DNA from: Woeseiaceae bacterium
Lineage (GTDB): Bacteria; Pseudomonadota; Gammaproteobacteria; Steroidobacterales; Woeseiaceae
Assembly (NCBI GenBank): GCA_011772865.1
Contig: WVYQ01000008.1
Coordinates: forward strand, 9,097-58,775
Reading direction: 5' to 3'
DNA: 49,679 nt
Part shown: positions 30,664 through 38,344 of the stretch, in pieces
Layout of the letters: every line of letters starts with the position of its first letter
Numbering within the stretch: the first letter of the stretch is position 1
Notes under the pieces: model-generated
Databases searched by the model: none
The model's input: the letters and a program-made list of their open reading frames with translations, nothing else
Told to the model about the DNA's origin: nothing
Program-made: the position numbers and the translations under genes

Positions 30664-31407
30664 ATGCCGACCGCGCTCTGTGTTTCCGATGTCCACATCA
30701 TGTCGCCGGACTGTCCGCGCGGCCAGCTCTTCGAGAGTTTCCTGCGCTCGCTCTCTGCAACATCGGGCCTGACACACCTGTTTCTGCTGGGCGATATCTT
30801 CGATTTGTGGGTCGCCCGTCATCAGTACTTCATCGACCGCTACGCCAGGATCATCGATGAGATTCGGCGCCTCAAGAGTGAAGGCGTAACAATCATTTAT
30901 TTTGAGGGAAATCACGACTTGCATCTTCGTTCTTTCTGGGGTGATGAGCTCGGCCTGGTGGTCAGCGAAGGTCCGGCATACGTGACTCTCGGCAATATCC
31001 AGCTGCGGCTGGAGCACGGTGACCAAACGGATCCTGACGACGCGGGCTATCGGTTTCTGCGGTCGTTTCTTCGAACACCAACAATACACTGGCTGATTCG
31101 CAATCTGCCTGGCTTCCTCATTGCGTTCATCGGCGAGCGTGCCAGTGCCAGCAGTCGCAAGTACACCTCGCAAACAAAAACAATCAAACCGCAAGTCGCG
31201 ATCGAGCAGATCCGTGTTCACGCCCGGAAAGCGTATGAAGAGAGGCCGTTTGACATTATCGTCACTGGCCACGTCCACGTCCGCGACGACTATCAGACGA
31301 AGACCGGTGAGCGCTCTTTCCGTAGCGTCAACCTGGGCAGCTGGATCGATGCACCGTGCTACTTCCGGCTCGACGACAAAGGACAATACCTGCTCGAGTT
31401 GAATTGA
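30664..31407 (+). CDS. LpxH-type UDP-2,3-diacylglucosamine pyrophosphatase (GNHD variant)
   Basis: Calcineurin-like metallophosphatase of 247 aa, predicted to cleave UDP-diacylglucosamine to lipid X in the lipid A pathway. The metal ligands are SDVH (D9, H11), GDIFD (D44), EGNHD (N83, H84), LEHGD (H118) and GHVH. The region from HGD to SSRKYTSQTK with a hydrophobic helix pair (WLIRNLPGFLIAFIG) resembles the LpxH lid. Canonical LpxH has GNRD where this has GNHD, so it may be an LpxH2-like paralogue or a variant adapted to an amide-containing substrate. It starts 86 bp after lpxA (AGGA at 8 nt) and is followed by gnnA after 1 bp. Confidence 0.82.
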   Translation: MPTALCVSDVHIMSPDCPRGQLFESFLRSLSATSGLTHLFLLGDIFDLWVARHQYFIDRYARIIDEIRRLKSEGVTIIYFEGNHDLHLRSFWGDELGLVVSEGPAYVTLGNIQLRLEHGDQTDPDDAGYRFLRSFLRTPTIHWLIRNLPGFLIAFIGERASASSRKYTSQTKTIKPQVAIEQIRVHARKAYEERPFDIIVTGHVHVRDDYQTKTGERSFRSVNLGSWIDAPCYFRLDDKGQYLLELN

Positions 31408-31408
31408 T

Positions 31409-32356
31409 ATGACTGCTATTCGAACAGCTGTGATCGGCGTGGGCGTCCAGGGCGAAAGACATGCTCAGAAACTAGCCACCTGCGAAGCGTCGACCCTGGT
31501 TTCAGTCGTTGACGCGGAAGCCGATCGCGCCGCGAGCGTCGCTGCACAATTCGGCGTTCAAGCTTTAACCGACTACCGGGATCTCATTGGACAAGTCGAC
31601 GCCGTGGCCGTAGCCACGCCGACAACGACTCATTTTGAGATCACCAAAGCCCTCCTCGAAAACGGCATCCATGTGCTTCTCGAAAAGCCCATATCCGTGG
31701 TGGTTGACGAGGGCAAGGAACTCGCACGCCTTGCCGAGAAAAATTCGGTCGTGCTGCAGATTGGACACCTCGAGCGCTACAACCCCGTCGTTGCCGCCAT
31801 CGCTGAAAGCGTCCAGGCACCGGTCTTCATCGAGTCCACTCGCATCGCGCCCTATCGACCGCGCAGCCTGGACGTGAGTGTCATCCTGGATCTGATGATT
31901 CACGATATCGATCTGATACTCAGTTTCATTGGTGCGCCGATAGAACACGTCGACGCGATAGGCCGTTCGGTCTTCTCGAACAGCATCGATATCGCAAATG
32001 CTCGCATACGGTTTTCCGATGGATGTGTGGCCACGGTCACGAGCAGCCGCATCAGCATGAAAACCGAGCGGATGCTGCGCGTGTTCGAAGCAGACTCCTA
32101 CCTGTCTGCAGACCTGCAACACAAGACGCTGGCAAGGTTCACGAGGAAATCGCGCGGTCCTGTCGCCGGCCCTGAGGACGTCGCAATCGAAAACCAGGCT
32201 TTCGGTGACAGCGATGCGATGCTGGCCCAGACAGAGGCATTCCTTGTTTCCGTCTCGGGAGGCGCACAGCCCCTGGTGAGCGGCCGCAGTGCGACCGAGG
32301 CGCTGGAAACGGCGATCGCCATCGTCGACACAGTCAATCGGCAAGACGCGGGATGA
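31409..32356 (+). CDS. gnnA: GnnA-like UDP-GlcNAc 3-dehydrogenase (Gfo/Idh/MocA family)
   Basis: Predicted NAD-dependent oxidation of the 3-hydroxyl of UDP-GlcNAc to the 3-keto sugar. The 315-aa protein has a Rossmann motif VIGVGVQGERHA, the family lysine in LLEKPIS (K93), and QIGHLERYNPV, which resembles the GHxERFNP motif of UDP-GlcNAc oxidoreductases. A conserved HDIDLILSFIG follows (H165). Spacing to lpxH is 1 bp, and its stop overlaps the gnnB start (ATGA), so the three are translationally coupled. Alternatives are WlbA/WbpB-type enzymes acting on UDP-GlcNAcA, or other nucleotide-sugar oxidoreductases. The lpxA/lpxH context makes GnnA the best call. Confidence 0.83.
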   Translation: MTAIRTAVIGVGVQGERHAQKLATCEASTLVSVVDAEADRAASVAAQFGVQALTDYRDLIGQVDAVAVATPTTTHFEITKALLENGIHVLLEKPISVVVDEGKELARLAEKNSVVLQIGHLERYNPVVAAIAESVQAPVFIESTRIAPYRPRSLDVSVILDLMIHDIDLILSFIGAPIEHVDAIGRSVFSNSIDIANARIRFSDGCVATVTSSRISMKTERMLRVFEADSYLSADLQHKTLARFTRKSRGPVAGPEDVAIENQAFGDSDAMLAQTEAFLVSVSGGAQPLVSGRSATEALETAIAIVDTVNRQDAG

Positions 32357-33465
32357 AAGTCCCGTTCATCGATCTGCGCCGAAGCTATCAGGCGCATGCC
32401 TCGGCTCTCGATGCCTGCATCCACGAAGTCGCCCAAAGCGGCGCTTATGTGCTCGGAACGAACGTTGCCGCATTCGAGCAGGCCGTCGCCGAGTATCTGG
32501 GTGTGAGCCATGCGGTCGCAGTCGGCTCGGGAACCGATGCTCTGCATCTTGCCCTGTCAGCCGTCGGCATAGGAGCCGGCGATGAGGTCGTTACCAGCCC
32601 GTTCACGTTTGCGGCGACCGCCGAAGCCATCAAGTACCTGGGCGCGGTGCCGGTCCTCGTGGATGTCGATCGGGAGAGCTTCAACATCGATCCGAACCAG
32701 ATCGAAGACGCGATTACGGCCAGGACCCGTGCAATCCTGCCGGTGCACATGTTCGGACTGCCTGCCGACATGGCCGCTATAGCCAGTATCGCGGACCGGC
32801 ACGGCCTGCTCGTCGTCGAGGATTGCGCCCAGAGTTTCGGCGCTACATTTGAAGGGCGTCGCGTCGGCGGCATCGGCAATGCCGGCGCGCACAGTTTCTA
32901 CCCCACGAAGACGATGGGCGGCCTCGGCGATGGCGGCCTGGTCAGTACCAACGACGCGGCAGTGGACGGGCGGCTGCGCGAGTTACGTAATCATGGGATC
33001 GGCCCTGCCGGTGAACATGTGCGTCTTGGCTACAACAGCCGCCTCGACGAGATCCAGGCGGCCGTCCTGCGCGTGAAACTTGAGTACATAGAGCAGAGCA
33101 ATGGGCAGCGGCGGCACATCGCGAGCCGCTATAACTCACTACTGGCGGATACCGCAGCCAAAACGCCGACGTCGCCCCCTGCAGCGCAGCATGTCTATGG
33201 CTACTACACCATTGTGGTTGATGACCGTGCCGCCCTGCGCTCGCAGCTCGATGAGGCCGGAATCGGAACCGCAATCTATTACCCGAAACCGCTGCACAAG
33301 CACCAATATTTCGGCGATTCCGTCGCGTTCGACGCACTCCCGGTCGCAGAGGATTTGGCGTCGAGATGCCTGTCCCTGCCGATTTTCCCGGAAATGACGG
33401 ACGAGGAAGTCGACTACGTCGCTACGACAATTGCCGCTTTGCTTCCACAAGCAGGGAGTCCATAG
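32353..33465 (+). CDS. gnnB: GnnB-like UDP-3-keto-GlcNAc aminotransferase (DegT/DnrJ/EryC1 family)
   Basis: PLP enzyme predicted to transaminate the 3-keto product of GnnA, giving UDP-GlcNAc3N. The 370-aa protein has the DegT core. Its opening VPFIDLRRSY, GSGTDALHLAL, PFTFAATAEAI, the PLP-contacting Asp in VVEDCAQSFGA (D157) and the Schiff-base lysine in SFYPTKTMGGLGDGG (K186) are all intact. NSRLDEIQAAVL follows, as in sugar aminotransferases. It overlaps gnnA by 4 nt at the 5' end and the opposing DUF374 acyltransferase gene by 44 bp at the 3' end. Substrate assignment rests on context; WecE, QdtB or WbpE-like roles are alternatives. Confidence 0.85.
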   Translation: MKVPFIDLRRSYQAHASALDACIHEVAQSGAYVLGTNVAAFEQAVAEYLGVSHAVAVGSGTDALHLALSAVGIGAGDEVVTSPFTFAATAEAIKYLGAVPVLVDVDRESFNIDPNQIEDAITARTRAILPVHMFGLPADMAAIASIADRHGLLVVEDCAQSFGATFEGRRVGGIGNAGAHSFYPTKTMGGLGDGGLVSTNDAAVDGRLRELRNHGIGPAGEHVRLGYNSRLDEIQAAVLRVKLEYIEQSNGQRRHIASRYNSLLADTAAKTPTSPPAAQHVYGYYTIVVDDRAALRSQLDEAGIGTAIYYPKPLHKHQYFGDSVAFDALPVAEDLASRCLSLPIFPEMTDEEVDYVATTIAALLPQAGSP

Positions 33466-34171
33466 CCGCCTGCACTTTCTGACGGACCGCTTCCATCTCG
33501 CTCAAGGGCAGATCGCGTGGCAATTCGATCGGCTGGCCCACTGCCAGTACAACCCTCGAAAAAGGCAGTGGGACCAGGAAGCTGTCCCAGGTGTCCATGG
33601 TCCATGCATGGCTGGCCGCGCATACCACGGGCACGAGCGGCGCATGTCCCATTCGGGCCATCATGACCGTGCCCGACTTGATTTCGAAGCTGGGACCCCT
33701 CGGACCATCCGACATCGTAACCACGGACACGCCGCGCCGCATGAGCTCGACGGCATCGCGCAAAGCGAGGGCTGCCGACTCATTGGCAGAGCCCCGAATA
33801 ACCTCGGCCCCCCAGGACTTCGCGATGGCAGCAGGTACTTCGCCATCGACCGAGGCCGATATGACGAAGCCGACTCTCAGTCCGCGCCGAATCCAATCGC
33901 GGATCAGGTGAAGACCTCCGATCTGATGCGCATGCCACAGAACAGGGACGTAGCTTCGGTCCTTATCGGCGACGATTCTATCGCCGAATTCAGCGCCGAT
34001 TACCTTTTCGAAACGGTAGCTTGCGGTCAATAAGAATACGATCAGACGCAGCAGCGGCTTGCCGATCGCATACACGAGACGTCTCGCGAACGACATTCGC
34101 CGGCTGGTTCGCGAAGCTCGCCGCATTTCGACATCAGAATAGTCGGGTCGATCATTCATCTTGGCCGCCAT
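33422..34171 (-). CDS. DUF374 family acyltransferase (LpxJ-like candidate)
   Basis: Membrane-associated acyltransferase of 249 aa. A hydrophobic N-terminal segment (about 33-52) is followed by VPVLWHAHQIG with the likely catalytic His (H80 or H82), then SASVDGE, VIRGSANESA and the family hallmark MSDGPRGP (about 153-160). DUF374 includes Helicobacter/Campylobacter LpxJ, a late lipid A acyltransferase unrelated to LpxM. Its position opposite gnnB suggests a lipid A role here. A generic lysophospholipid acyltransferase is the alternative. The start may be ATG 34171 or 34159; neither has a clear ribosome-binding site. It lies 92 bp after tRNA-Lys on the same strand with no terminator in between. 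Confidence 0.8.
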   Translation of the reverse strand: MAAKMNDRPDYSDVEMRRASRTSRRMSFARRLVYAIGKPLLRLIVFLLTASYRFEKVIGAEFGDRIVADKDRSYVPVLWHAHQIGGLHLIRDWIRRGLRVGFVISASVDGEVPAAIAKSWGAEVIRGSANESAALALRDAVELMRRGVSVVTMSDGPRGPSFEIKSGTVMMARMGHAPLVPVVCAASHAWTMDTWDSFLVPLPFSRVVLAVGQPIELPRDLPLSEMEAVRQKVQAAMDSLLVEAKRQLS

Positions 34172-34262
34172 GACAATACCGACATGGTGACACTCATACC
34201 AGCTCCCAATACGTTGCCGGAATCGCCTGTAACTCTGGTCTTCATAGCAGACTGTCGTGAAA

Positions 34263-34338
34263 TGGTGGGGGCACTAGGATTCGAACCTAGGACCAGCGGC
34301 TTAAAAGGCCGATGCTCTACCAACTGAGCTATACCCCC
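34263..34338 (-). tRNA. tRNA-Lys (anticodon UUU)
   Basis: Cloverleaf folded by eye on the minus strand. The acceptor stem is GGGGGTA paired with TGCCCCC (one G-T pair), the D-arm is GCTC...GAGC with AGTTGGTA, the anticodon loop is CTTTTAA (anticodon TTT), and the T-arm is CTAGG-TTCGAAT-CCTAG. Discriminator A and an encoded CCA complete 76 nt. The first anticodon-stem pair (27-43) is a U-C mismatch. It lies just downstream of cpoB, as in the enterobacterial tol-pal-cpoB-lysT arrangement. Confidence 0.95.
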
Positions 34339-34420
34339 ACGGGGTGGCCGGCAGGACGCCAGCGGAATGCCGGCGGCATGATACCTGACAGTAGCCAAAT
34401 GACAAGCGCTGCGATCGCCC

Positions 34421-35188
34421 CTAGACGCCCTCTGAGTCCATGCGCCCAAGGTATTGGCCGGCCAGGCGCGCGGCAGTGGTCTCGGCATAGTCCTGCTGCA
34501 CGCGCGACAGCGTCGCACGAGCCTCATTCCAGCGCTTTAGATTGTAGTTACAGAGACCCATCTTGAGCAGGGCGTCGGGAACCTTGCTGGAACGCGGGTG
34601 ATCGTCGATCACGACCTGGAAATCGCGCAGCGCTTGTTCATAGTCGTTGGACGCGTAATAGGATTCGGCCAGCCAGTATTGCGCGTTGTCAACGAGTTCG
34701 CTGTCGGGAAAGGCCGCCAGGAACTCTTTGAACGAAGCCGCCGCCATGTCATAGCGCTCTTCCTTGAGCAATTCGAAGGCGGCCTGGTAGTTGTCACGGT
34801 CCGATCCGCCAGGCACCGGCAATTGCCCCGGTGGCAGCGTGCCGCCTTCGAGAACATTGGTGTTGCGAACCTGAAGGCTGCGCTCGAGTTCCTGGATGCG
34901 AGCATCGAGATCTGCATAAAGGATGCGCTGGCGCTCGGCGGTATCTTCTGCCTCGTATTGCAGCTCCTCGTCCCGGCCCTGTAATTGGTCGGCACGCCGT
35001 TCGATTTCGCTGACCTTTTGCGCCATTTGCACGAGACTTTGGTTGTTCACGACACGTTCTACCGACTCGAGCCGGCGTTCGAGTTCCGCGAGCTGGATCG
35101 CAACCGGGTCTTCTTGCGGCGGCGGCTCGAACAGCGCGCAGCCGCTAAATGACGTAATAGCAAATGCGACGAGAGACGGCACTCGCAT
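34421..35188 (-). CDS. cpoB: Cell division coordinator CpoB (YbgF), probable lipoprotein
   Basis: Periplasmic TolA-binding protein that couples PBP1B to Tol-Pal during constriction. From ATG 35188 it is 255 aa. A short signal sequence ends SFSGC with Cys17 followed by ALFEPPP, which looks like a lipobox with an unusual -3 Phe. A trimerising coiled coil follows (about 30-110; LAELERRLESVERVV, EIERRADQLQ), then TPR repeats (about 135-250; NYQAAFELLKEERYDMAAASF, AQYWLAESYYASNDYEQAL). E. coli CpoB is a soluble periplasmic protein, so the predicted lipid anchor differs. It is the last protein gene of the Tol-Pal operon, 23 bp after pal. Confidence 0.9.
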   Translation of the reverse strand: MRVPSLVAFAITSFSGCALFEPPPQEDPVAIQLAELERRLESVERVVNNQSLVQMAQKVSEIERRADQLQGRDEELQYEAEDTAERQRILYADLDARIQELERSLQVRNTNVLEGGTLPPGQLPVPGGSDRDNYQAAFELLKEERYDMAAASFKEFLAAFPDSELVDNAQYWLAESYYASNDYEQALRDFQVVIDDHPRSSKVPDALLKMGLCNYNLKRWNEARATLSRVQQDYAETTAARLAGQYLGRMDSEGV

Positions 35189-35211
35189 GCGACTGAACAC
35201 CTGGCTCGCTC

Positions 35212-35733
35212 CTAGTTCGTGTACTTGAACTCGACGCGGCGATTCTGCGCCCACGATTCTTCGTCACTGCCAAAAGCGACCGGACGCTCTTCTCCGAAAC
35301 TCACGGTGGATATCTGCGAAGGTTGCGCACCTTGCAGCAGGAGCACACGGCGAACTGCCTGAGCACGTCGCTCACCCAGACCGATGTTGTACTCTCTCGA
35401 TCCGCGCTCATCAGCGTGACCCTCGAGCCGGACGCTCCAGCCCGGGTTGTCGGCAAGCTGTATCCCGTGCCGCGCACTGATGTCTGCATCGTCCGGGCGC
35501 AGCTCATAGGAATCGAAATCGAAATAGACGACATCGGCGAGTTCCCCGCCAGCGAGATCGTCGTCGATGAATTCGCCCTCGCCCAGGCCGCTGCCGCTCG
35601 CACTATCGGTAGTGGCGCTATCCTGGCCGCCCATCGTGTCAGCGGAGGGGTCCGGATCCGGAATGTCCTGTGAGGCGCAGCCGGCCAGCAGGACGAATAT
35701 CGAGGACAACAGGATCAGTTTGATCTTGGACAT
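35212..35733 (-). CDS. pal: Peptidoglycan-associated lipoprotein Pal
   Basis: Outer-membrane lipoprotein that links the membrane to peptidoglycan and to TolB. The 173-aa protein has a lipoprotein signal with lipobox LLAGC (Cys19), an acidic, Ser/Gly-rich linker (about 25-65) and a C-terminal OmpA-like domain. The domain has VYFDFDSYEL, the peptidoglycan-binding VRLEGHADERGSREYN and LGERRAQAVRRVLL. ATG 35733 is preceded by AAGGAT at 8 nt. The 56-bp gap from tolB is AT-rich and could hold an internal promoter, as reported for pal in other bacteria, but no clear pair is visible. Confidence 0.97.
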   Translation of the reverse strand: MSKIKLILLSSIFVLLAGCASQDIPDPDPSADTMGGQDSATTDSASGSGLGEGEFIDDDLAGGELADVVYFDFDSYELRPDDADISARHGIQLADNPGWSVRLEGHADERGSREYNIGLGERRAQAVRRVLLLQGAQPSQISTVSFGEERPVAFGSDEESWAQNRRVEFKYTN

Positions 35734-35789
35734 GTTGAAATCCTTACAATACAGTATGTTAAATAGACTTCTTAATCAGAAATATTACC

Positions 35790-37094
35790 TTAGAAACGCT
35801 GGAACGGCGACCATACCGGCTCCCGCACATCGCCGTCGCCGGACTTGAGGCGCTGCCGAATCAGGCCATCCGCTGTCACACTCTCGAGTACCCCGTTTCG
35901 TCCCGGCCGCGTCGCGTAGATCAGAGTATCGCTGTTCGGCGCGAAGCTTGGGGACTCATCCTGCCGACCTGCCGACAGCACGAGAAGATCCTTTCGATCG
36001 AGATCCATGACGGCGATTCGGTAGTTGCCGTTCTGCAGGTGCACCATCGCCAGTTTTTCTCCATCCGGCGACATCCTTGGTCGTGCATTATAACTCCCTT
36101 CGAACGTTATCCGCTCTGCCGTGCCGCCGTTAGCCGCTACGCGATAAATCTGTGGTCCACCACTGCGATCCGACGTGAAGTAGATGTAACGACCGTCGGG
36201 CGACCAGCTACCCTCGGTATCGATCGCGCGATGGGTCGTAATACGCTTCGTTTGCCGAGAATTGATATCGAGCGTGTAAATATCCAGGTTGCCATCGGCG
36301 TCGCTGAGCGTCACAACGAGCTTCCGGCCGTCTGGCGAAAACGCCGGGGCGCCGTTGACACCAGCCCTGCTGGATACCTGGATGCGGTTTCCCGTTCGTA
36401 ATGTCTGGATAAAGATCGACGATCGATTGCCTTCGAAAGACACGTAGGCAATGCGCCGGCTGTCGGGAGACCAGGCCGGCGACATGATCGGGTGATTACT
36501 CTCCATGATCTTGTTCTCGTTGTAGCCGTCCTGGTCGGCGACAATAAGCGAATAGAGCTCGCCTCCCGGACGATCCTCGGCCGTCACGTAAGTCACGCGC
36601 GTGTCGAAGACGCCGGCTATACCCGTCAACTCCTCGTAGATCATGTCTGCAAGACGATGCGCCACCCGTCGCATCGTGCCGCGGCTTGCGGGCATCCTGT
36701 AGCCGACAAGCTGCTTGCGTCCGTAGACGTCGAATAACTGGAATTGCACGCTGTAGGCATTATCGCCGGTCTGCAGCACCCGGCCGACGACCACCGCCTC
36801 GATATCGAGAATCGCCCAATCGTCGAAGTCCATCTCGGCGCCGGACGTCGGCTTCTGGAGCATGTCGCCCTCGGGAATCGGCGCGAAGCGGCCGCTTCGT
36901 GTCAGGTCACTGGCTATGATCTCCGCCACATCGATCGGCATCTCGGGTGAATTTCCTTCCCAGCCGAACGGCACGATAGCGATCGGCCGGCGCTTGATGC
37001 CTTCGGTAATTTCGACAATGAGCTGCGCTTCGACAACATTGCTCAGCGACACCAGCAGTAAACAAATGGCTACAACGATCTTGCGCACAGTCAC
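35790..37094 (-). CDS. tolB: Tol-Pal system beta-propeller protein TolB
   Basis: Periplasmic protein binding Pal and TolA. The 434-aa protein has a signal peptide (cleavage near VVEA-QL), an N-terminal alpha/beta domain (about 25-165; IVPFGWEGNSPEMP, IASDLTRSGRF) and a C-terminal six-bladed propeller. The propeller repeats include MSPAWSPDSRRIAYVSFEG, PAFSPDGRKLVVTLS, GSWSPDGRYIYFTSDR and ARPRMSPDGEKLAMV. Length and repeat number are normal. It starts 2 bp after the tolA stop. Confidence 0.97.
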   Translation of the reverse strand: MTVRKIVVAICLLLVSLSNVVEAQLIVEITEGIKRRPIAIVPFGWEGNSPEMPIDVAEIIASDLTRSGRFAPIPEGDMLQKPTSGAEMDFDDWAILDIEAVVVGRVLQTGDNAYSVQFQLFDVYGRKQLVGYRMPASRGTMRRVAHRLADMIYEELTGIAGVFDTRVTYVTAEDRPGGELYSLIVADQDGYNENKIMESNHPIMSPAWSPDSRRIAYVSFEGNRSSIFIQTLRTGNRIQVSSRAGVNGAPAFSPDGRKLVVTLSDADGNLDIYTLDINSRQTKRITTHRAIDTEGSWSPDGRYIYFTSDRSGGPQIYRVAANGGTAERITFEGSYNARPRMSPDGEKLAMVHLQNGNYRIAVMDLDRKDLLVLSAGRQDESPSFAPNSDTLIYATRPGRNGVLESVTADGLIRQRLKSGDGDVREPVWSPFQRF

Positions 37095-37096
37095 CT

Positions 37097-37891
37097 CTAA
37101 TCTCTCGGTCTGAATTCCAGTTGTATATCGCGATCGAACACGCTCGGATCGGCAGGCACCGGTAACGGTGACGCCTGGTATACCGCACGCTCAATAGAAC
37201 CGCGCACCGCTGCATCGCCGTTGCAGCGGCCAATGCTAACAGAGACCACCTCTCCGCCCGGCAGCTGGCGAATATTGACGATGCATTCGATGCCATCGAT
37301 CGCCGTCGGCGGCCTTACCCACCGGCTCTGGATGCGCTGCTGAATCGCATACACATACGCTGCCTTGGCATCGGCCTGCATGGCAGCCAGGCGATTGCTT
37401 TCGGCATCGAGTTCGGCCTGACGAGCCGCTTCGGCCTCGGCGCGAAGGCGCTCGTTTTCCAGGCGCTGGCGTTCAATTTGTTCCTGGCGCCGACGCTCCG
37501 CCTCCTGGCGCTCTCTTTCCTTTCGCGCCTCCTCGTCCTTGCGACGTTGCTCAGCCTCAGCCTGGCGGCGACGTTCCGCGGCGGCATCCTCCTCGGCCTG
37601 CTTGATACGGTTCAGCCTGTCCTGCTCGATGCGCGCGTCTTCGAGCCGCTTCTGCTCCTCGGCGCGGATACGGTCCTGTTCGCTCGTATCAGGCTGGGGT
37701 GGCGGCGGTTCCTCGACTTTCGGCGGAACGACCACGGCGTTGTCTGTTACCAACGTCGCGGTCAGCGCCATCGGCACGGCCGGCATCGTCCGATCGCGAA
37801 AATCAATCACGAAAATCAGCGAGCCGAACACGATAACGTGCAAAAACAGCGCCATCGTGAAGGGAACCACGTTGTGGCTGTCCCTCGTCAC
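37097..37891 (-). CDS. tolA: Tol-Pal energy-transducing protein TolA
   Basis: Inner-membrane protein spanning the periplasm between TolQR and TolB/Pal. An N-terminal transmembrane helix (about 11-30; FTMALFLHVIVFGSLIFVI) carries the His of the SHLS-like TolQR contact region. A proline-rich hinge follows, then a long charged helix (about 70-175) rich in R, E, Q and A. The C-terminal domain III (about 178-264) has QQRIQSRWVRPPTAIDG and IVNIRQLPGGEVVSVSIGRCNGD. At 264 aa it is shorter than the 421-aa E. coli protein, mainly in the helical domain II. It overlaps the tolR stop as ATGA. Confidence 0.94.
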   Translation of the reverse strand: MTRDSHNVVPFTMALFLHVIVFGSLIFVIDFRDRTMPAVPMALTATLVTDNAVVVPPKVEEPPPPQPDTSEQDRIRAEEQKRLEDARIEQDRLNRIKQAEEDAAAERRRQAEAEQRRKDEEARKERERQEAERRRQEQIERQRLENERLRAEAEAARQAELDAESNRLAAMQADAKAAYVYAIQQRIQSRWVRPPTAIDGIECIVNIRQLPGGEVVSVSIGRCNGDAAVRGSIERAVYQASPLPVPADPSVFDRDIQLEFRPRD

Positions 37892-38343
37892 TGAATTTCG
37901 AGCTCCTTCACCGGATAGGTGTCAAGCGGGTCGGTAACGAATCCGACATCTTCAGCGCCGCCTTGTTGCAACAAAACCATGGCTCCCACGACATAGCCAT
38001 ACGCGACATTTCTGTCGGCCTTGACCAGGATCGGCGTCTCCGGCGCGTTGCGCATGACTGCGGCAACCCGCGCCACGACCTCTTTCGCCTCTACCGGCGA
38101 TTCTTCGTTATCGCCAACGTTGAGATAGAGGTAACCCTCAACGTCGACGCTCACGACCAGCGGCAATCTTTCGGCGGAATTCTCAATCGGTTCCGCCCCG
38201 GCTTTTGGCAGTTCGACTTCGATACCCTGCGTCAAAAGCGGCGCCGTCACCATGAAGATCACGAGCAGCACGAGCATGACGTCGATATACGGCACGACAT
38301 TAATCTCGCCCATCAATTTACGTTTCTGCAGTGGCGTGGCCAT
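37888..38343 (-). CDS. tolR: Tol-Pal system proton-channel subunit TolR
   Basis: ExbD/TolR family, 151 aa. One N-terminal transmembrane helix (about 17-37) contains the essential aspartate in VPYIDVMLVLLVIFMV (D20-21 region). A periplasmic dimerisation domain follows, with RLPLVVSVDVEGYLYLNV and ILVKADRNVAYGYVVGAM. It begins 1 bp after the tolQ stop and overlaps tolA by 4 nt. Confidence 0.96.
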   Translation of the reverse strand: MATPLQKRKLMGEINVVPYIDVMLVLLVIFMVTAPLLTQGIEVELPKAGAEPIENSAERLPLVVSVDVEGYLYLNVGDNEESPVEAKEVVARVAAVMRNAPETPILVKADRNVAYGYVVGAMVLLQQGGAEDVGFVTDPLDTYPVKELEIQ

Positions 38344-38344
38344 G

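Noticed and set aside
31409..33465. UDP-ManNAc3NAcA (WlbA/WbpB plus WbpE) or dTDP-amino-sugar pathway for the oxidoreductase/aminotransferase pair
   Set aside because: No UDP-GlcNAc 6-dehydrogenase, acetyltransferase, epimerase or glycosyltransferase genes are nearby, while lpxA and lpxH are; kept only as an alternative.
34339..34420. Possible attachment site or integrated element at tRNA-Lys
   Set aside because: No integrase, no repeated tRNA 3' end and both neighbours are core genes.
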